Source of the DNA: Sutcliffiella horikoshii
GTDB taxonomy: Bacteria > Bacillota > Bacilli > Bacillales > Bacillaceae_I
Direction: 5' to 3'
DNA: 64,000 bases
NCBI RefSeq assembly: GCF_019931755.1
Contig: NZ_CP082918.1
Span: 2,708,001-2,772,000 of the forward strand
Positions 23,843-33,103 of this stretch are shown one piece after another. The position numbers and the translations under genes are program-made. How positions within the stretch are numbered: position 1 is the first letter of the stretch; each line of letters begins with the position of its first letter. The notes below the pieces were generated by a model. It saw only the letters and a list, made by a program, of their open reading frames with translations. It was not told the origin of the DNA and did not search any database.

Positions 23843-24313
23843 TTAGAGACAGAAAAAACCTCTATAATCAAACTCGTACGGAGGTACTGACTTTACTTCT
23901 CTAATATCAACTTTTATCCACTTTTTTTCTGTCTTAATTACTTTTTCCATATTATTGTTGCCGTTTTTGTCTTTGAAGACAATGTAACCTTCAGTCTGAT
24001 TTTTGTTAATGTATACAAATTTCACACCGTAGTATTCACCTACAAACATATCCGTTAAACCAGAAGTTCTTTTATCGGAACTACCTAAATCTTGATAAAG
24101 TTTTTCAGTATCATCATGGGAATTATATTCACTATAATTAGATACATCCAAATTAAAGCTTTTGATTAAATCTTGTTTAATTTCATTAATGTATTGATCT
24201 CTGAACTTATTGGAAATTTCTATACAAGTGTCACTGGCTTTAAACTCCAAAGCATTTGTACCACCTGGATCTAATACATTCAATAAGGAAAAAAACATCA
24301 CTAAATGAATCAT
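23843..24313 (-). CDS. Secreted protein, uncharacterised
   Basis: This 156-residue protein starts with a hydrophobic segment (IHLVMFFSLLNVL) that could be a short signal peptide, then a charged domain with helix KFRDQYINEIKQDLIKSFNL and a C-terminal beta part (GEYYGVKFVYINKNQTEGYI). One Cys near residue 30 and one at the penultimate position could pair. The ATG follows GGGGGGGAT. No family recognised. Confidence 0.55.
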   Translation of the reverse strand: MIHLVMFFSLLNVLDPGGTNALEFKASDTCIEISNKFRDQYINEIKQDLIKSFNLDVSNYSEYNSHDDTEKLYQDLGSSDKRTSGLTDMFVGEYYGVKFVYINKNQTEGYIVFKDKNGNNNMEKVIKTEKKWIKVDIREVKSVPPYEFDYRGFFCL

Positions 24314-24403
24314 TTAATCCCCCCCTATATATTTATAGGGTTATCTTGTCACAAGAGATAAATAACAATACTTTACTTGGACTAGCTTCTAAAATCGCAC
24401 AAG

Positions 24404-25336
24404 TTAATTAAGACATTGGTAAGGATCAATTCTGATGGATTCCCAGATTCCTTCAGCACTCTTTTTGTATTGAGAAATTAATACATCTGTATCGTTTGTT
24501 AATTGATAAAAGATGAAGCGATAATCGGCTCCATCCGTACCGATATAATCAATCGTTTTAACGTAACCTTCTTGTTTTGCAGGTAGCTGTTTTTTTATTA
24601 ATTTACACCATTCTCCATACATAATAGCAACCACGGCTTCCGCATCATGCTGCCAGAGATGATAGGCTGCACAGAGGAAGTCCTCTCCATACAATTTCAT
24701 CTGGTCAATTTTATACAGGTTTTGTTCTTTTTTTAATTGGACATAGCCATAATAATAAGCAAAATAGGTAACACCTTTTGATGAACCTTCGATGCTTTCC
24801 AACTCAATGAAATAAGGACCCATGCCGTTTTCATCTGGCAGTCTGTTCATCTTAATTAAATTTAGATGTCCAATTCCAGCAAACGATTGAAGATATTCAT
24901 TATAGGAAACCCTTCTTTGATAGTCTTTAGTAAAAAAGTTATAAGCAATTGGAAATGGCAATTTTGCCATCCCTACAGTTCCGCACCCACCCAACTGGTT
25001 TTGGTTGAGGTTTTCTGCCTCTCTTAAAATACTAAAGTAGTTTAAAATAGTTTCGTCAGGATTCCGGGTTAATGTTGCAGGCAGTTTTATCTCTTTGTAG
25101 TTTAATTCATAATAGGGATCAAAAAATTGGGTGTTCTCGAAAAGGGTGTTTTTTATAGGGAGGGAGGAAGGACGAAAATATTTTTCGGCATCACTGTTAG
25201 TTATTAAAGAGGTTTGGTTGCGTTCAACTGGCTGTCCAAATGTTTGCGGTTCGTAATGGGATCCCATAAGGAGAGTCATTTCTTTTCTTGGATATTGTTT
25301 GAATGCCCTATTTAACCACTTTGTAAAGTGTTTCAA
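24404..25336 (-). CDS. Uncharacterised 310-residue cytosolic protein
   Basis: The protein has no signal peptide or membrane helix and is rich in aromatic residues. It contains LGGCGTVGMAKLPFP, FAGIGHLNLIKMNRLP and YFAYYYGYVQLKKEQNLYKI, which look like conserved blocks, but I do not recognise the family. The start is TTG at 25336, six bases after GGGGGAG. It is the longest orphan in the accessory stretch and stands alone between two lipoprotein-type genes. Confidence 0.6.
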   Translation of the reverse strand: MKHFTKWLNRAFKQYPRKEMTLLMGSHYEPQTFGQPVERNQTSLITNSDAEKYFRPSSLPIKNTLFENTQFFDPYYELNYKEIKLPATLTRNPDETILNYFSILREAENLNQNQLGGCGTVGMAKLPFPIAYNFFTKDYQRRVSYNEYLQSFAGIGHLNLIKMNRLPDENGMGPYFIELESIEGSSKGVTYFAYYYGYVQLKKEQNLYKIDQMKLYGEDFLCAAYHLWQHDAEAVVAIMYGEWCKLIKKQLPAKQEGYVKTIDYIGTDGADYRFIFYQLTNDTDVLISQYKKSAEGIWESIRIDPYQCLN

Positions 25337-25417
25337 TTAGTCTCCCCCTACAAGAATATACTGTTTTACCTTATTCACTTTCTTGTAGGTTTATTAACAT
25401 TCATTTTTGTATAAAGA

Positions 25418-25852
25418 CTATTTGACCTCTATTACAAACGCGTAGAACGAGTCAGCTTCTAAATTCTCATAGTTCCATCTTGCATCTATTTCATAATAGT
25501 ATACACCTTGTTCAGAAGGCGTTACCAAAGACTGGTTATACAATTTCTCTTCACCTTGTTTCATTCTAGCTATTGAAATATTGCTTGGTCTAGGCGTGTA
25601 ATGAAAACTGATGTTAAATTTAGAATTTCCAGGAACTACTGTTGGTTCTATTTCTTCAACAATTTCTGGAATAGAAGGATAGTCAGCACATTCATACCAA
25701 CAATACGTCCCCCTTACAACAGGAATATCGACTGAATCTATATAAATTTCAGGAATTGGTGGTTTAGTTCCCTCTAACTTGTTGTTCCCTGAACAACTTG
25801 CAGTTATTGTAAGAGTATTAATCGCTAACATTAACAACATTATCTTTCTCAT
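25418..25852 (-). CDS. Lipoprotein, paralogue of the 11560 gene
   Basis: This 144-residue lipoprotein has signal peptide MRKIMLLMLAINTLTITASC. The mature domain ends GVYYYEIDARWN...SFYAFVIEVK, parallel to the ending of the lipoprotein at 11560-11991. It also has a Tyr-Trp-Cys-rich insertion (GTYCWYECADYPS) with two extra cysteines that its paralogue lacks. The ATG at 25852 follows GGGGGTTGGTG. Confidence 0.7.
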   Translation of the reverse strand: MRKIMLLMLAINTLTITASCSGNNKLEGTKPPIPEIYIDSVDIPVVRGTYCWYECADYPSIPEIVEEIEPTVVPGNSKFNISFHYTPRPSNISIARMKQGEEKLYNQSLVTPSEQGVYYYEIDARWNYENLEADSFYAFVIEVK

Positions 25853-25913
25853 TCACCAACCCCCTATCAACATGCCAAAAATGTAAAACTCCTCGATAAT
25901 CCTACCCTAAAGC

Positions 25914-25932
25914 TCAATACCAATTATTTCAA
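25914..25932. repeat. Partial copy of the dispersed repeat end
   Basis: CAATACCAATTATTTCA is present without the usual 100-bp body; as at 2405, a different hairpin-like segment follows (GTAGCCTACCTTATTCCAG). Confidence 0.55.
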
Positions 25933-25991
25933 CCAAAAAAGTAGCCTACCTTATTCCAGATAAACCCCTGTTTATTAAATCACGACGATCA

Positions 25992-26309
25992 CTAAAAGAC
26001 AGCCCATACATTCTTCTTAATGTAATCTTCTTCGCTTATCTCCTTTCCATTTACCATAAGTGACTGGAACTCATCAAATAGCTTCTTCATTTCTTCCTCT
26101 TTGTTGATTAAAGTAATACTTTTGTTATACTCCACCTCGTTCCTATAAGTTGATATTTCCATCCATTTCGTATTATCATCTTTACTCTGAAGATATACCG
26201 TATTAACCTCCAAATACTTTCTATATATGTATGAAGCTCTTTTTTGAATACTTATATACTCAGCAACTTTATCACTTTGAATATGATATTGATAAACCTT
26301 TACAAACAT
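25992..26309 (-). CDS. Small protein, possible dimeric alpha/beta-barrel
   Basis: From the ATG at 26309 (TTGGAG seven bases before) this encodes 105 residues: FVKVYQYHIQSDKVAEYISIQKRASYIYRKY then WMEISTYRNEVEYNKSI. The strand-helix order with a W-M-E-I-S strand resembles antibiotic-biosynthesis-monooxygenase-like (ABM/NIPSNAP) folds. That is a shape-level guess only; no active-site residue can be assigned. Confidence 0.5.
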   Translation of the reverse strand: MFVKVYQYHIQSDKVAEYISIQKRASYIYRKYLEVNTVYLQSKDDNTKWMEISTYRNEVEYNKSITLINKEEEMKKLFDEFQSLMVNGKEISEEDYIKKNVWAVF

Positions 26310-26369
26310 AAAGTTCACTCCAATTAAAAACAAATTCATTGAATTATTTCACCGACTTAATAAGATGTT

Positions 26370-26534
26370 TTATAATCCCACTAAACTAACCGTAACTAAT
26401 ATCGATGAAGAAGCCCAAATAATAAACAGAATAGCTACGAGATGATGAGATACTTCGTCTTTCATAGCTTTTAATAATGATAGGATAAAGAAATAACCAA
26501 ACAATAAAAACAAAATTGCAAATAAGAAAAACAC
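26370..26534 (-). CDS. Small two-helix membrane protein
   Basis: From GTG at 26534, five bases after AAAGGAAGG, this gives 54 residues with segments about 2-21 and 32-52 around a KAMKDEVSHH loop. A longer start at 26558 would place the ribosome site inside the gene. Function unknown. Confidence 0.5.
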   Translation of the reverse strand: MFFLFAILFLLFGYFFILSLLKAMKDEVSHHLVAILFIIWASSSILVTVSLVGL

Positions 26535-26716
26535 AAGAACCTTCCTTTCAATTAACAAAAAATCACTTTAATATATTCAGTCACAATTTATTATTTCAAA
26601 TGAAAGACATTTACTCAAGGTGTATTTCCCATAAAAAAGGAAGCGTACCTTAGTTGAATTCAAGCCATAATCGTGGTTGATATCAATAAATATTTTATTT
26701 GATGGAGTGGCTGAAT

Positions 26717-26753
26717 AGTAAATGACCCCGGTCCAGTACCGGGGTCATTTACT
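26717..26753 (-). terminator. Terminator after the subtilase gene
   Basis: AGTAAATGACCCCGG pairs exactly with CCGGGGTCATTTACT around a TCCAGTA loop, a 15-bp stem 18 nt past the subtilase stop. The T run is better on the plus strand (ACTTTTTC) than the minus strand, so it may act mainly as a 3' stabiliser or bidirectionally. Confidence 0.7.
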
Positions 26754-26770
26754 TTTTCATAAGTTAAAAA

Positions 26771-29700
26771 TCAATGATTATGCCCATGCCCTTCTTCTTC
26801 CAGCAAGTGCGTTAGTCCTAATTCCTCTAGAATGCTTAGTAGGTTTACACCATCTACTTCTTCTTTGGGTTCAGGTGCATTTTTCAACAACGTATTTTGT
26901 TCTAAATAGTTTCTTACGACGAACCTCATGTCGTTTTCACCCACAGTACCGTCGTGGTCAAGATCGGCTGGACGTTCATTTAAGCCGTAATGCTTCTTTA
27001 TTTCTAGAGCATCGATGATATCAATGACTCCATCCTGATTTACATCTCCAGCAAGTGTCATGGCATAGAAGATGTATGTCATTCTACCGACGTCTACTCC
27101 GTTGAACTCATCTCCAAGGTGGCTTATTTCCACTACACGCTCAAAGTGACCTGGTAGTTTAACAGAAAGTGTATATGGTTCATCTGTAGTTGGAAGGCCT
27201 TTGAAGATATATCTTGCTGCACTATTTACAGTACCTTCATATACGGTTCCATCTTTTGAAGTCAGAGTAGCTGTAATTCCTGCGCTAAGCATGTCTTTCG
27301 TATAATCTAACCAAACACCGCTCATAAATGCTTCCGGTAGAATTCCGCCTTCAAGTTGCGAAACAGTTGGCAAGATGTTGAATCCTTGACCAAACCTTTG
27401 CACATCACTAGAACCGTTTTCATCATGAACGGTTGCCTTAGTTATATTCATATTCTGGATCCACTTTGCATAAGAAGTGTGATTTTCCTTTACACTAAGT
27501 GAAAGATCAAGTAAAGGCATTTCATGAATACCTTCTATTTGACTATTTAATTCAAGCTGAATTCCTAACACTGCATTTGTACCAATGGTAGAAGAAGTAG
27601 TACTGATTATCCCATCTACTCCTTTGTCATCTAGTAATTGTTGCAATTCACTACTAATCTTCACATCTTCAAGCGTAAAAATATTTTGTGGGAATCGCAA
27701 TTCGAAATTTGCTTTTTGCATCTGTTCTATATGTTGTGCAGATAGCTTAACAGAAACATCATCTCCATATTTTACATCAATATTTTCAGAAGCAAGCTTT
27801 ACGTAAGGTATGCCTGCTTTAATTAAATGATACGTTGAGTGCGGATGCTCTTGCATACCATTCATCGCTAAGTCTAATGTTCTAAGTGTAAACCTTGTCA
27901 TATTCGTTCCTTCATTCAACTTCAAATCCGTAGTAAAACTTCCGTCAGCTGCTACCTCTAAATTTTTCGCGTTATAACGTGTAAGGTTTAAAAGTGTTAC
28001 TTCGTTAGAAGCTTGGGATGTTTCCATACCATATTGATTTAATACATCTACGTGTTCATCAAATACTTTCCCAGAAATAGTTAGCCCGTTCTCATCTACT
28101 TCATATACTCCACCAAGATTGCTCATTTTTAATCCTGGCAATGTATTTTCAATAAATAATGGCTGGCTTTTACTGAATACTTTCCCATTTTCAGCTCTTG
28201 AAATTGCCTCAATCTCATAATTCCCAGGAGGTGCTAATTGTTTTGCATATTCTACCGGATGATCTTGATCACCGGTAAACGGGAAGTATAATCCCACAAA
28301 TCCAAATTCCATCCCGAATAATGTGTCTTCGTTTATATCTCCTTGATAGGATTCAATAATGCCTAACGCCTTACCAGTATCTCTTTCTTTAAGAACCAGG
28401 TCTAGGGCTACCATCGGGCTATTAAACGAGAATAAGACAGGAGTATAACCCATATAGCCATGATTATAGTCTCTTCGCGTTGTAAAACTCGTGTATGGAA
28501 CAATTAATTCTTTAATCCCTTGTTTCATTAAAACAGTACCAAATGGCACATAATATTGTTCGTTCTCGTCTTCCCTATTTGTCAAAACAACCATTCCTTC
28601 ATAGTAACCAGGCTCTGCATCTTTAGAAAATTCGAGCGTCACATCTCTTGTCATTGATTTTTTATGAGGCACAGTAATGTTGTTAGGTAAAGTTAGTTTC
28701 ACTCCGTTTTCATCTAGTTTCTTTGAACCATTTGTATGGTTTTCTATAAAAGAAACCGAGTATTTCTTAACCTTGTTACTATTGTTGGAAACTGTAATTG
28801 GCAACTTATATTTCATTTCCTTTTCAGATGTATAGTAACTGCCAAAGCTTAAGCTGCCGCCATTTTCTACTAAAAGCTCTCCTTGGTGATTTTTTGTTTC
28901 CTGCCTAACTGAAATTGAGGTTTCAGTTTGTACCGCTTCATAAATATTGATTCTACCGGCACCACTTTCCCAAACACTTGTATTTCCATTCAATTTTTCT
29001 GAGGTATTCATCAATGTTGCTTTTACTTGCTCTGGAGTAAGATCTGGTTTAGCTTGAAGTAGTAGGGCAACTGCGCCAGCTACATGCGGTGCCGCCATAG
29101 AAGTACCTGATGCTCTTCTATAGGAAGAGGTATAATCTTCTGTGTTAGTTGGATCCACTGTAAAGGCAGGAACCGTAGAGAAAACGTCCACTCCTGGAGC
29201 TACCACTTCCGGCTTGATGTCGTAAGTAAGTCGACTTGGCCCTTTTGAACTGAATCCTGCAAGTACGTCCCCATCGGTTTTCACTGAAGCTTCATCATGA
29301 AAAGATAGTTTTGTTGTCTCTTTTTCTAGTAGCTGTTTAATGATCAAACCTTGGTCATACGTTAATGAAAAACTAGGAATATAAGCATTTGCTTCTCCTA
29401 AGTAAAACGGTATATGGCCTTCTTCCTGGTTGTTATTGTACATAATAACTGACTTGGCACCATTTTCTTTCGCAAAAACAACCTTGTCATGTAGCGCAAA
29501 ATCACCTCTGGCTACTAAAACAACTTTTCCTTGCACATCTTTCCCTTCATAATCTTGCCTTGTCCCCTTTTGCACATAAACTATTTCTGTAGGGCTTTTC
29601 AAGAAGGACTGTAAATCTGTCGTATAATCTTTACCTAGTAAAGGTAATTGTGAAAAAGTGTCCATGGCTGTTCCAGACTCATATGTTGCGTCCATTGTCG

Positions 29701-30904
29701 GCCTTGTGATGGAGTAGCTGGATGCACCAACTGCTATTCCCAGCGTGGAAGTCGCTGGAGAACCAATAGAGAACGAGCCTAATGAACCCGAATTCCCGGA
29801 AGCTATTACTGCTACAACGCCCGCTTTTACCGCATTATCAATTGCCACTGCACTAGGATCAAATGGGTGATTAGCTGTAGAACCTAATGATAGATTTATA
29901 ACGTCCATTCCATCTTCTACAGCTTTCTCAATACCATCAATGACAATTGACATCATTCCTGATCCATATGGCCCTAAAACTCTATAACCATATAAATCTA
30001 CTTCTGGTGCCACCCCTGTTACAGCGTATTCCGATTCATTTGCCCCGTTTCCTGCTATTGAACCTGCAACATGTGTTCCATGGGATGTATAATATGTGGA
30101 ATCCGACATCGGGTTTCTTTCCGGTTGACCTGAATTCAGCCAATCTTCATATGTTGTTTCCATTGGATCGGCCTCATTGTCAATTAAGTCATAGCCTCCT
30201 TTGTACACTTCACGCAAATCAGGGTGGTTATAGTCAATTCCTGTGTCAAGGACCCCTACCTTGATTCCTTTACCTGTAATTCCTTCTTCATGTAATCTGT
30301 CTGCATCGATTTGTTTAATACTATCAAGGGCAGGAGATTCATTCGAAACTTCGGGAGATGCTACCGGCTCTATCTTCACCTCAAAATCTTCCCAAATCGC
30401 TTTTACGTATCCTAACTCCGATATTTTTTGTACATCTTTAGAAGGTAAAGTCATCGAAACTCCATTAAAAGTTAAATCATAATTTCTTTTAATCTTCACT
30501 TCCGAAAATTTAGCTTTTCCGACATTTTTTTGAACGAAGCTTTTAAATTTATGATGTGTTTTACTTATTTTTTCTCTTTCTTTACTTAAGGTTGTAGAAA
30601 TTCCTTTTGCTTTCTTATTTTCGACTTCAACGATTGATGGCTCATCAGTGAATTGAACAATAATATTCACATCTTGGTCAGAGTGAATATTCAAATCAGG
30701 AAATAATATTTTAGACTGAATACCTGTTGTTCCAGAGACTTCTCTCATTTTTTCACGTTCATAACCTGTTACATTTTTTAAGTATTCTTCCACATCATCA
30801 ATCTGTTCACTTGTTGCTCTAACTTCATGTTGTCCAGGAAATACACTGCTAATTACCAATAAACATACGAATAAAACGGATAATAGATACCTAAACCTTC
30901 TCAC
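26771..30904 (-). CDS. Secreted subtilisin-like (S8) protease with PA domain and dockerin
   Basis: The 1377-residue precursor has a signal peptide, an I9-type propeptide (about 60-160), then an S8 catalytic domain with Asp in GVLDTGIDYNHPDL, His in SHGTHVAGSIAGNG and Ser in GTSMAAPHVAGAVALL. A PA insertion lies between His and Ser (GKVVLVARGDFALHDKVVFA). Fn3-like/beta-sandwich regions follow. Near the C-terminus two Ca-binding repeats, GDVNQDGVIDIIDALEIKKH and ADLDHDGTVGENDMRFVVRN, form a type I dockerin-like domain; the protein ends EEEGHGHNH. It should degrade extracellular protein. The start is GTG at 30904 after AGGAGG; an overlapping ATG reads straight into a stop. Confidence 0.93.
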   Translation of the reverse strand: MRRFRYLLSVLFVCLLVISSVFPGQHEVRATSEQIDDVEEYLKNVTGYEREKMREVSGTTGIQSKILFPDLNIHSDQDVNIIVQFTDEPSIVEVENKKAKGISTTLSKEREKISKTHHKFKSFVQKNVGKAKFSEVKIKRNYDLTFNGVSMTLPSKDVQKISELGYVKAIWEDFEVKIEPVASPEVSNESPALDSIKQIDADRLHEEGITGKGIKVGVLDTGIDYNHPDLREVYKGGYDLIDNEADPMETTYEDWLNSGQPERNPMSDSTYYTSHGTHVAGSIAGNGANESEYAVTGVAPEVDLYGYRVLGPYGSGMMSIVIDGIEKAVEDGMDVINLSLGSTANHPFDPSAVAIDNAVKAGVVAVIASGNSGSLGSFSIGSPATSTLGIAVGASSYSITRPTMDATYESGTAMDTFSQLPLLGKDYTTDLQSFLKSPTEIVYVQKGTRQDYEGKDVQGKVVLVARGDFALHDKVVFAKENGAKSVIMYNNNQEEGHIPFYLGEANAYIPSFSLTYDQGLIIKQLLEKETTKLSFHDEASVKTDGDVLAGFSSKGPSRLTYDIKPEVVAPGVDVFSTVPAFTVDPTNTEDYTSSYRRASGTSMAAPHVAGAVALLLQAKPDLTPEQVKATLMNTSEKLNGNTSVWESGAGRINIYEAVQTETSISVRQETKNHQGELLVENGGSLSFGSYYTSEKEMKYKLPITVSNNSNKVKKYSVSFIENHTNGSKKLDENGVKLTLPNNITVPHKKSMTRDVTLEFSKDAEPGYYEGMVVLTNREDENEQYYVPFGTVLMKQGIKELIVPYTSFTTRRDYNHGYMGYTPVLFSFNSPMVALDLVLKERDTGKALGIIESYQGDINEDTLFGMEFGFVGLYFPFTGDQDHPVEYAKQLAPPGNYEIEAISRAENGKVFSKSQPLFIENTLPGLKMSNLGGVYEVDENGLTISGKVFDEHVDVLNQYGMETSQASNEVTLLNLTRYNAKNLEVAADGSFTTDLKLNEGTNMTRFTLRTLDLAMNGMQEHPHSTYHLIKAGIPYVKLASENIDVKYGDDVSVKLSAQHIEQMQKANFELRFPQNIFTLEDVKISSELQQLLDDKGVDGIISTTSSTIGTNAVLGIQLELNSQIEGIHEMPLLDLSLSVKENHTSYAKWIQNMNITKATVHDENGSSDVQRFGQGFNILPTVSQLEGGILPEAFMSGVWLDYTKDMLSAGITATLTSKDGTVYEGTVNSAARYIFKGLPTTDEPYTLSVKLPGHFERVVEISHLGDEFNGVDVGRMTYIFYAMTLAGDVNQDGVIDIIDALEIKKHYGLNERPADLDHDGTVGENDMRFVVRNYLEQNTLLKNAPEPKEEVDGVNLLSILEELGLTHLLEEEGHGHNH

Positions 30905-31093
30905 TCATTATGACCTCCTAGTTTTCGAAATCTTCTTTCTACTTAAGGCTATAATAGAGAAGTTTTTTTGTCAGTTGGGGTTTTTAATTAATTCTTAAGA
31001 CCTAATCATTGAAAATTTCCCATATGGAATATCGTTGTAAGAAAACGGTAGAAACGTTACACTTTAGGAAGAAATTTGAGTGAGGTGAATGAT

Positions 31094-31627
31094 ATGAAGA
31101 AATGGTGGATTCTAGTGCTCGCTTCATTAGTTGCACTAACTGTTTATTTTACACTTGAAAGAAATGATTTATTTTATGTCGAGGTAACCATTCCTTCGTC
31201 ATTATTTATTAGTGATATTAATGAGGAGGAGCTAATTTCCAGCTCAGAAAAAGAAGGAATCCTGGTTACCAAACATGAGGATGGATCCATGACATATAGA
31301 ATGAATAGATTAAAACATTACGAGAAAAAGGCTGAATATAAAAATATCATTTTACATACCATCCAAGACATCATAGCCGACGATGAGTACTATGAACCTA
31401 TATATGATGTGACCCATAATAAATCCCTTAACCAATTTACCTTTTTTATAGACAAATCCAAGAGTGAGGGGAGTCTTGGTTTAGATAGAATTGTATCTTT
31501 GTTAATTGGAATGAATGCTGCTCTGTACCAATTGTACAATGGAGCCTCACTGGACAATTATCACGTAAATGTCCGCCTGCAAGACAAGGACACGGATGAA
31601 ATCATTAGTGAAACAACTCTTCCATAG
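31094..31627 (+). CDS. Membrane-anchored extracytoplasmic protein, unknown
   Basis: This 177-residue protein starts MKKWWILVLASLVALTVYF, one N-terminal transmembrane helix, then a soluble outside domain with DLFYVEVTIPSSLFISDINEEE and LLIGMNAALYQLYNG. The start at ATG 31094 has GAGGTGA five bases before; upstream in-frame TTG lacks spacing. It is divergent from the subtilase, sharing a 190-bp promoter interval. No family recognised. The following 31628-31808 shows no gene. Confidence 0.65.
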   Translation: MKKWWILVLASLVALTVYFTLERNDLFYVEVTIPSSLFISDINEEELISSSEKEGILVTKHEDGSMTYRMNRLKHYEKKAEYKNIILHTIQDIIADDEYYEPIYDVTHNKSLNQFTFFIDKSKSEGSLGLDRIVSLLIGMNAALYQLYNGASLDNYHVNVRLQDKDTDEIISETTLP

Positions 31628-31808
31628 AGTGGACTGTTCTCTACTTGAACATACTTAGTCCGTAATAGTCAAGCTCCCCTGTGTGCTAGAATTAAAGAAT
31701 CACTTAGTTTTTTTGTGACTTAATAATAATAAAAGACGGTCTTTTCATTAATTAAATCTGGCATTTTTTCTATACCTGTCAAAGTTGATTCAGGTTCGAT
31801 AATCTTAA

Positions 31809-32099
31809 TTATTCTTTAAATTCTAAACCAGCCTCTTCTAATGATTTTTTCATAGTTGGTAAAGAAGCGGGTCCAATACCGTGGAGCTTTAGTATTTCTT
31901 TTTCGGTGTACATAGAGAGTTTTTGTAAAGTATTTATCCCTTCGTGAACTAAGGCGCTTCTAGCAGGTGAACTTAATTTTGTTAAGAAGCCGCTACCGGG
32001 TTTATTCTCTTTATTGCAAGTAGGGCAACTTGGGCATTCGCTACTTTTGAAATATTTATGCCCTTTTTCACAAACTCTTAAAGTTTTTACTGCTTTCAA
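31809..32099 (-). CDS. RNA polymerase alpha-CTD-like helix-hairpin-helix protein with zinc knuckle
   Basis: The 96-residue protein has CEKGHKYFKSSECPSCPTC at the N-terminus, a four-Cys knuckle likely binding zinc, and a C-terminal domain LSSPARSALVHEGINTLQKLSMYTEKEILKLHGIGPASLPTMKKSL, which has the helix-hairpin-helix layout of the RpoA C-terminal domain. It may bind DNA or a transcription partner. The start is TTG at 32099 after AGGAGGG. It stands alone rather than next to rpoA. Confidence 0.75.
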   Translation of the reverse strand: MKAVKTLRVCEKGHKYFKSSECPSCPTCNKENKPGSGFLTKLSSPARSALVHEGINTLQKLSMYTEKEILKLHGIGPASLPTMKKSLEEAGLEFKE

Positions 32100-32157
32100 G
32101 GTAATCCCTCCTATGTAATTCCAACAAATTTATAATGATTATAATATTTGGTCAGGT

Positions 32158-33030
32158 TCAAGCGATACAAAATGTACGTGATTTAAGGAACCTAATAAGT
32201 ATTTCATCTGTCTCTTTTGATGATTTACCTAGCCAAATTAGATGTCCCCATGTATCGAGGAGACATAATTCAGAAGTAGGGATTTTTTCATGAGCAAGAT
32301 AAGGGTGTTCTAATGGTACAGAGCCATCATGTTTACTGTGCATAATAAGCGTTGGACAACTTATAGCTTGTAAATTTTCAATAGCTACCTCATTAATCTG
32401 TGCTAAGTCGATAAAAAAACCTTCCCCTGATCGTTGTCGATTATTCATTTTTCTTATTGCTTCCACATCATCCTTACTTAACATTTTCTTTGCTTCATTA
32501 TGTGTTAATTTACTAAAGGAAGGAAACATTTGATTAAAGATAAATCGTGGAAATAGATTATTCATAAAAGATATTAACTTCCATGTGTATTTTTCTGTTT
32601 TAGGACGAAATAATACCCTTGCCGCTTTTAATTCTTTATCCTTGGGAGTGAGCCATTCTTTCGTAACAGCAGATTGTAAAGTCAGCGAGCAAACCTTTTC
32701 AGGATACTTAGAAGCAAAATATATACCACTTGGACCACCTGCGGATATTGCCACAAGGTGGACCTTTTTTATATTCAAATGATTTAATAGCTTCATATAA
32801 TGCTCACAGGCAGTAGATAGACTTTCTCCTATTTCTTTCGACGTACCTCCATACCCTGCTCTTGAAGGAGTAATAATAGAAAACCCATTTTCTATTAATG
32901 CTTTATACCCGAACTCTTCTTTACAATTTGAATGTCCTCCATGCATGACAAATATAGGTTCACCGTCACCCATAATAGAATATTCTAGCGTTAACCCATT
33001 TGTAGAAAATTTCTCTATTCTTCTCTCCAT
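32158..33030 (-). CDS. Alpha/beta hydrolase
   Basis: This 290-residue protein has FVMHGGHSNCKEEFG (oxyanion region, about 28-42), nucleophile elbow AISAGGPSG (about 95-103), a helical cap, CPTLIMHSKHDGSVP with the Asp (about 231-245) and the His in DTWGHLIW. It fits a 2-hydroxy-6-oxo-dienoate hydrolase-like or lysophospholipase-like enzyme, but substrate is not inferable. The ATG at 33030 follows AAAGGAGG. Confidence 0.88.
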   Translation of the reverse strand: MERRIEKFSTNGLTLEYSIMGDGEPIFVMHGGHSNCKEEFGYKALIENGFSIITPSRAGYGGTSKEIGESLSTACEHYMKLLNHLNIKKVHLVAISAGGPSGIYFASKYPEKVCSLTLQSAVTKEWLTPKDKELKAARVLFRPKTEKYTWKLISFMNNLFPRFIFNQMFPSFSKLTHNEAKKMLSKDDVEAIRKMNNRQRSGEGFFIDLAQINEVAIENLQAISCPTLIMHSKHDGSVPLEHPYLAHEKIPTSELCLLDTWGHLIWLGKSSKETDEILIRFLKSRTFCIA

Positions 33031-33103
33031 AAAACAGCCTCCTTTTTCACAGAAAAAAATCCTATTCAGATAATCTTCTAGTTCAATAAAAAATAGCCGT
33101 TAG

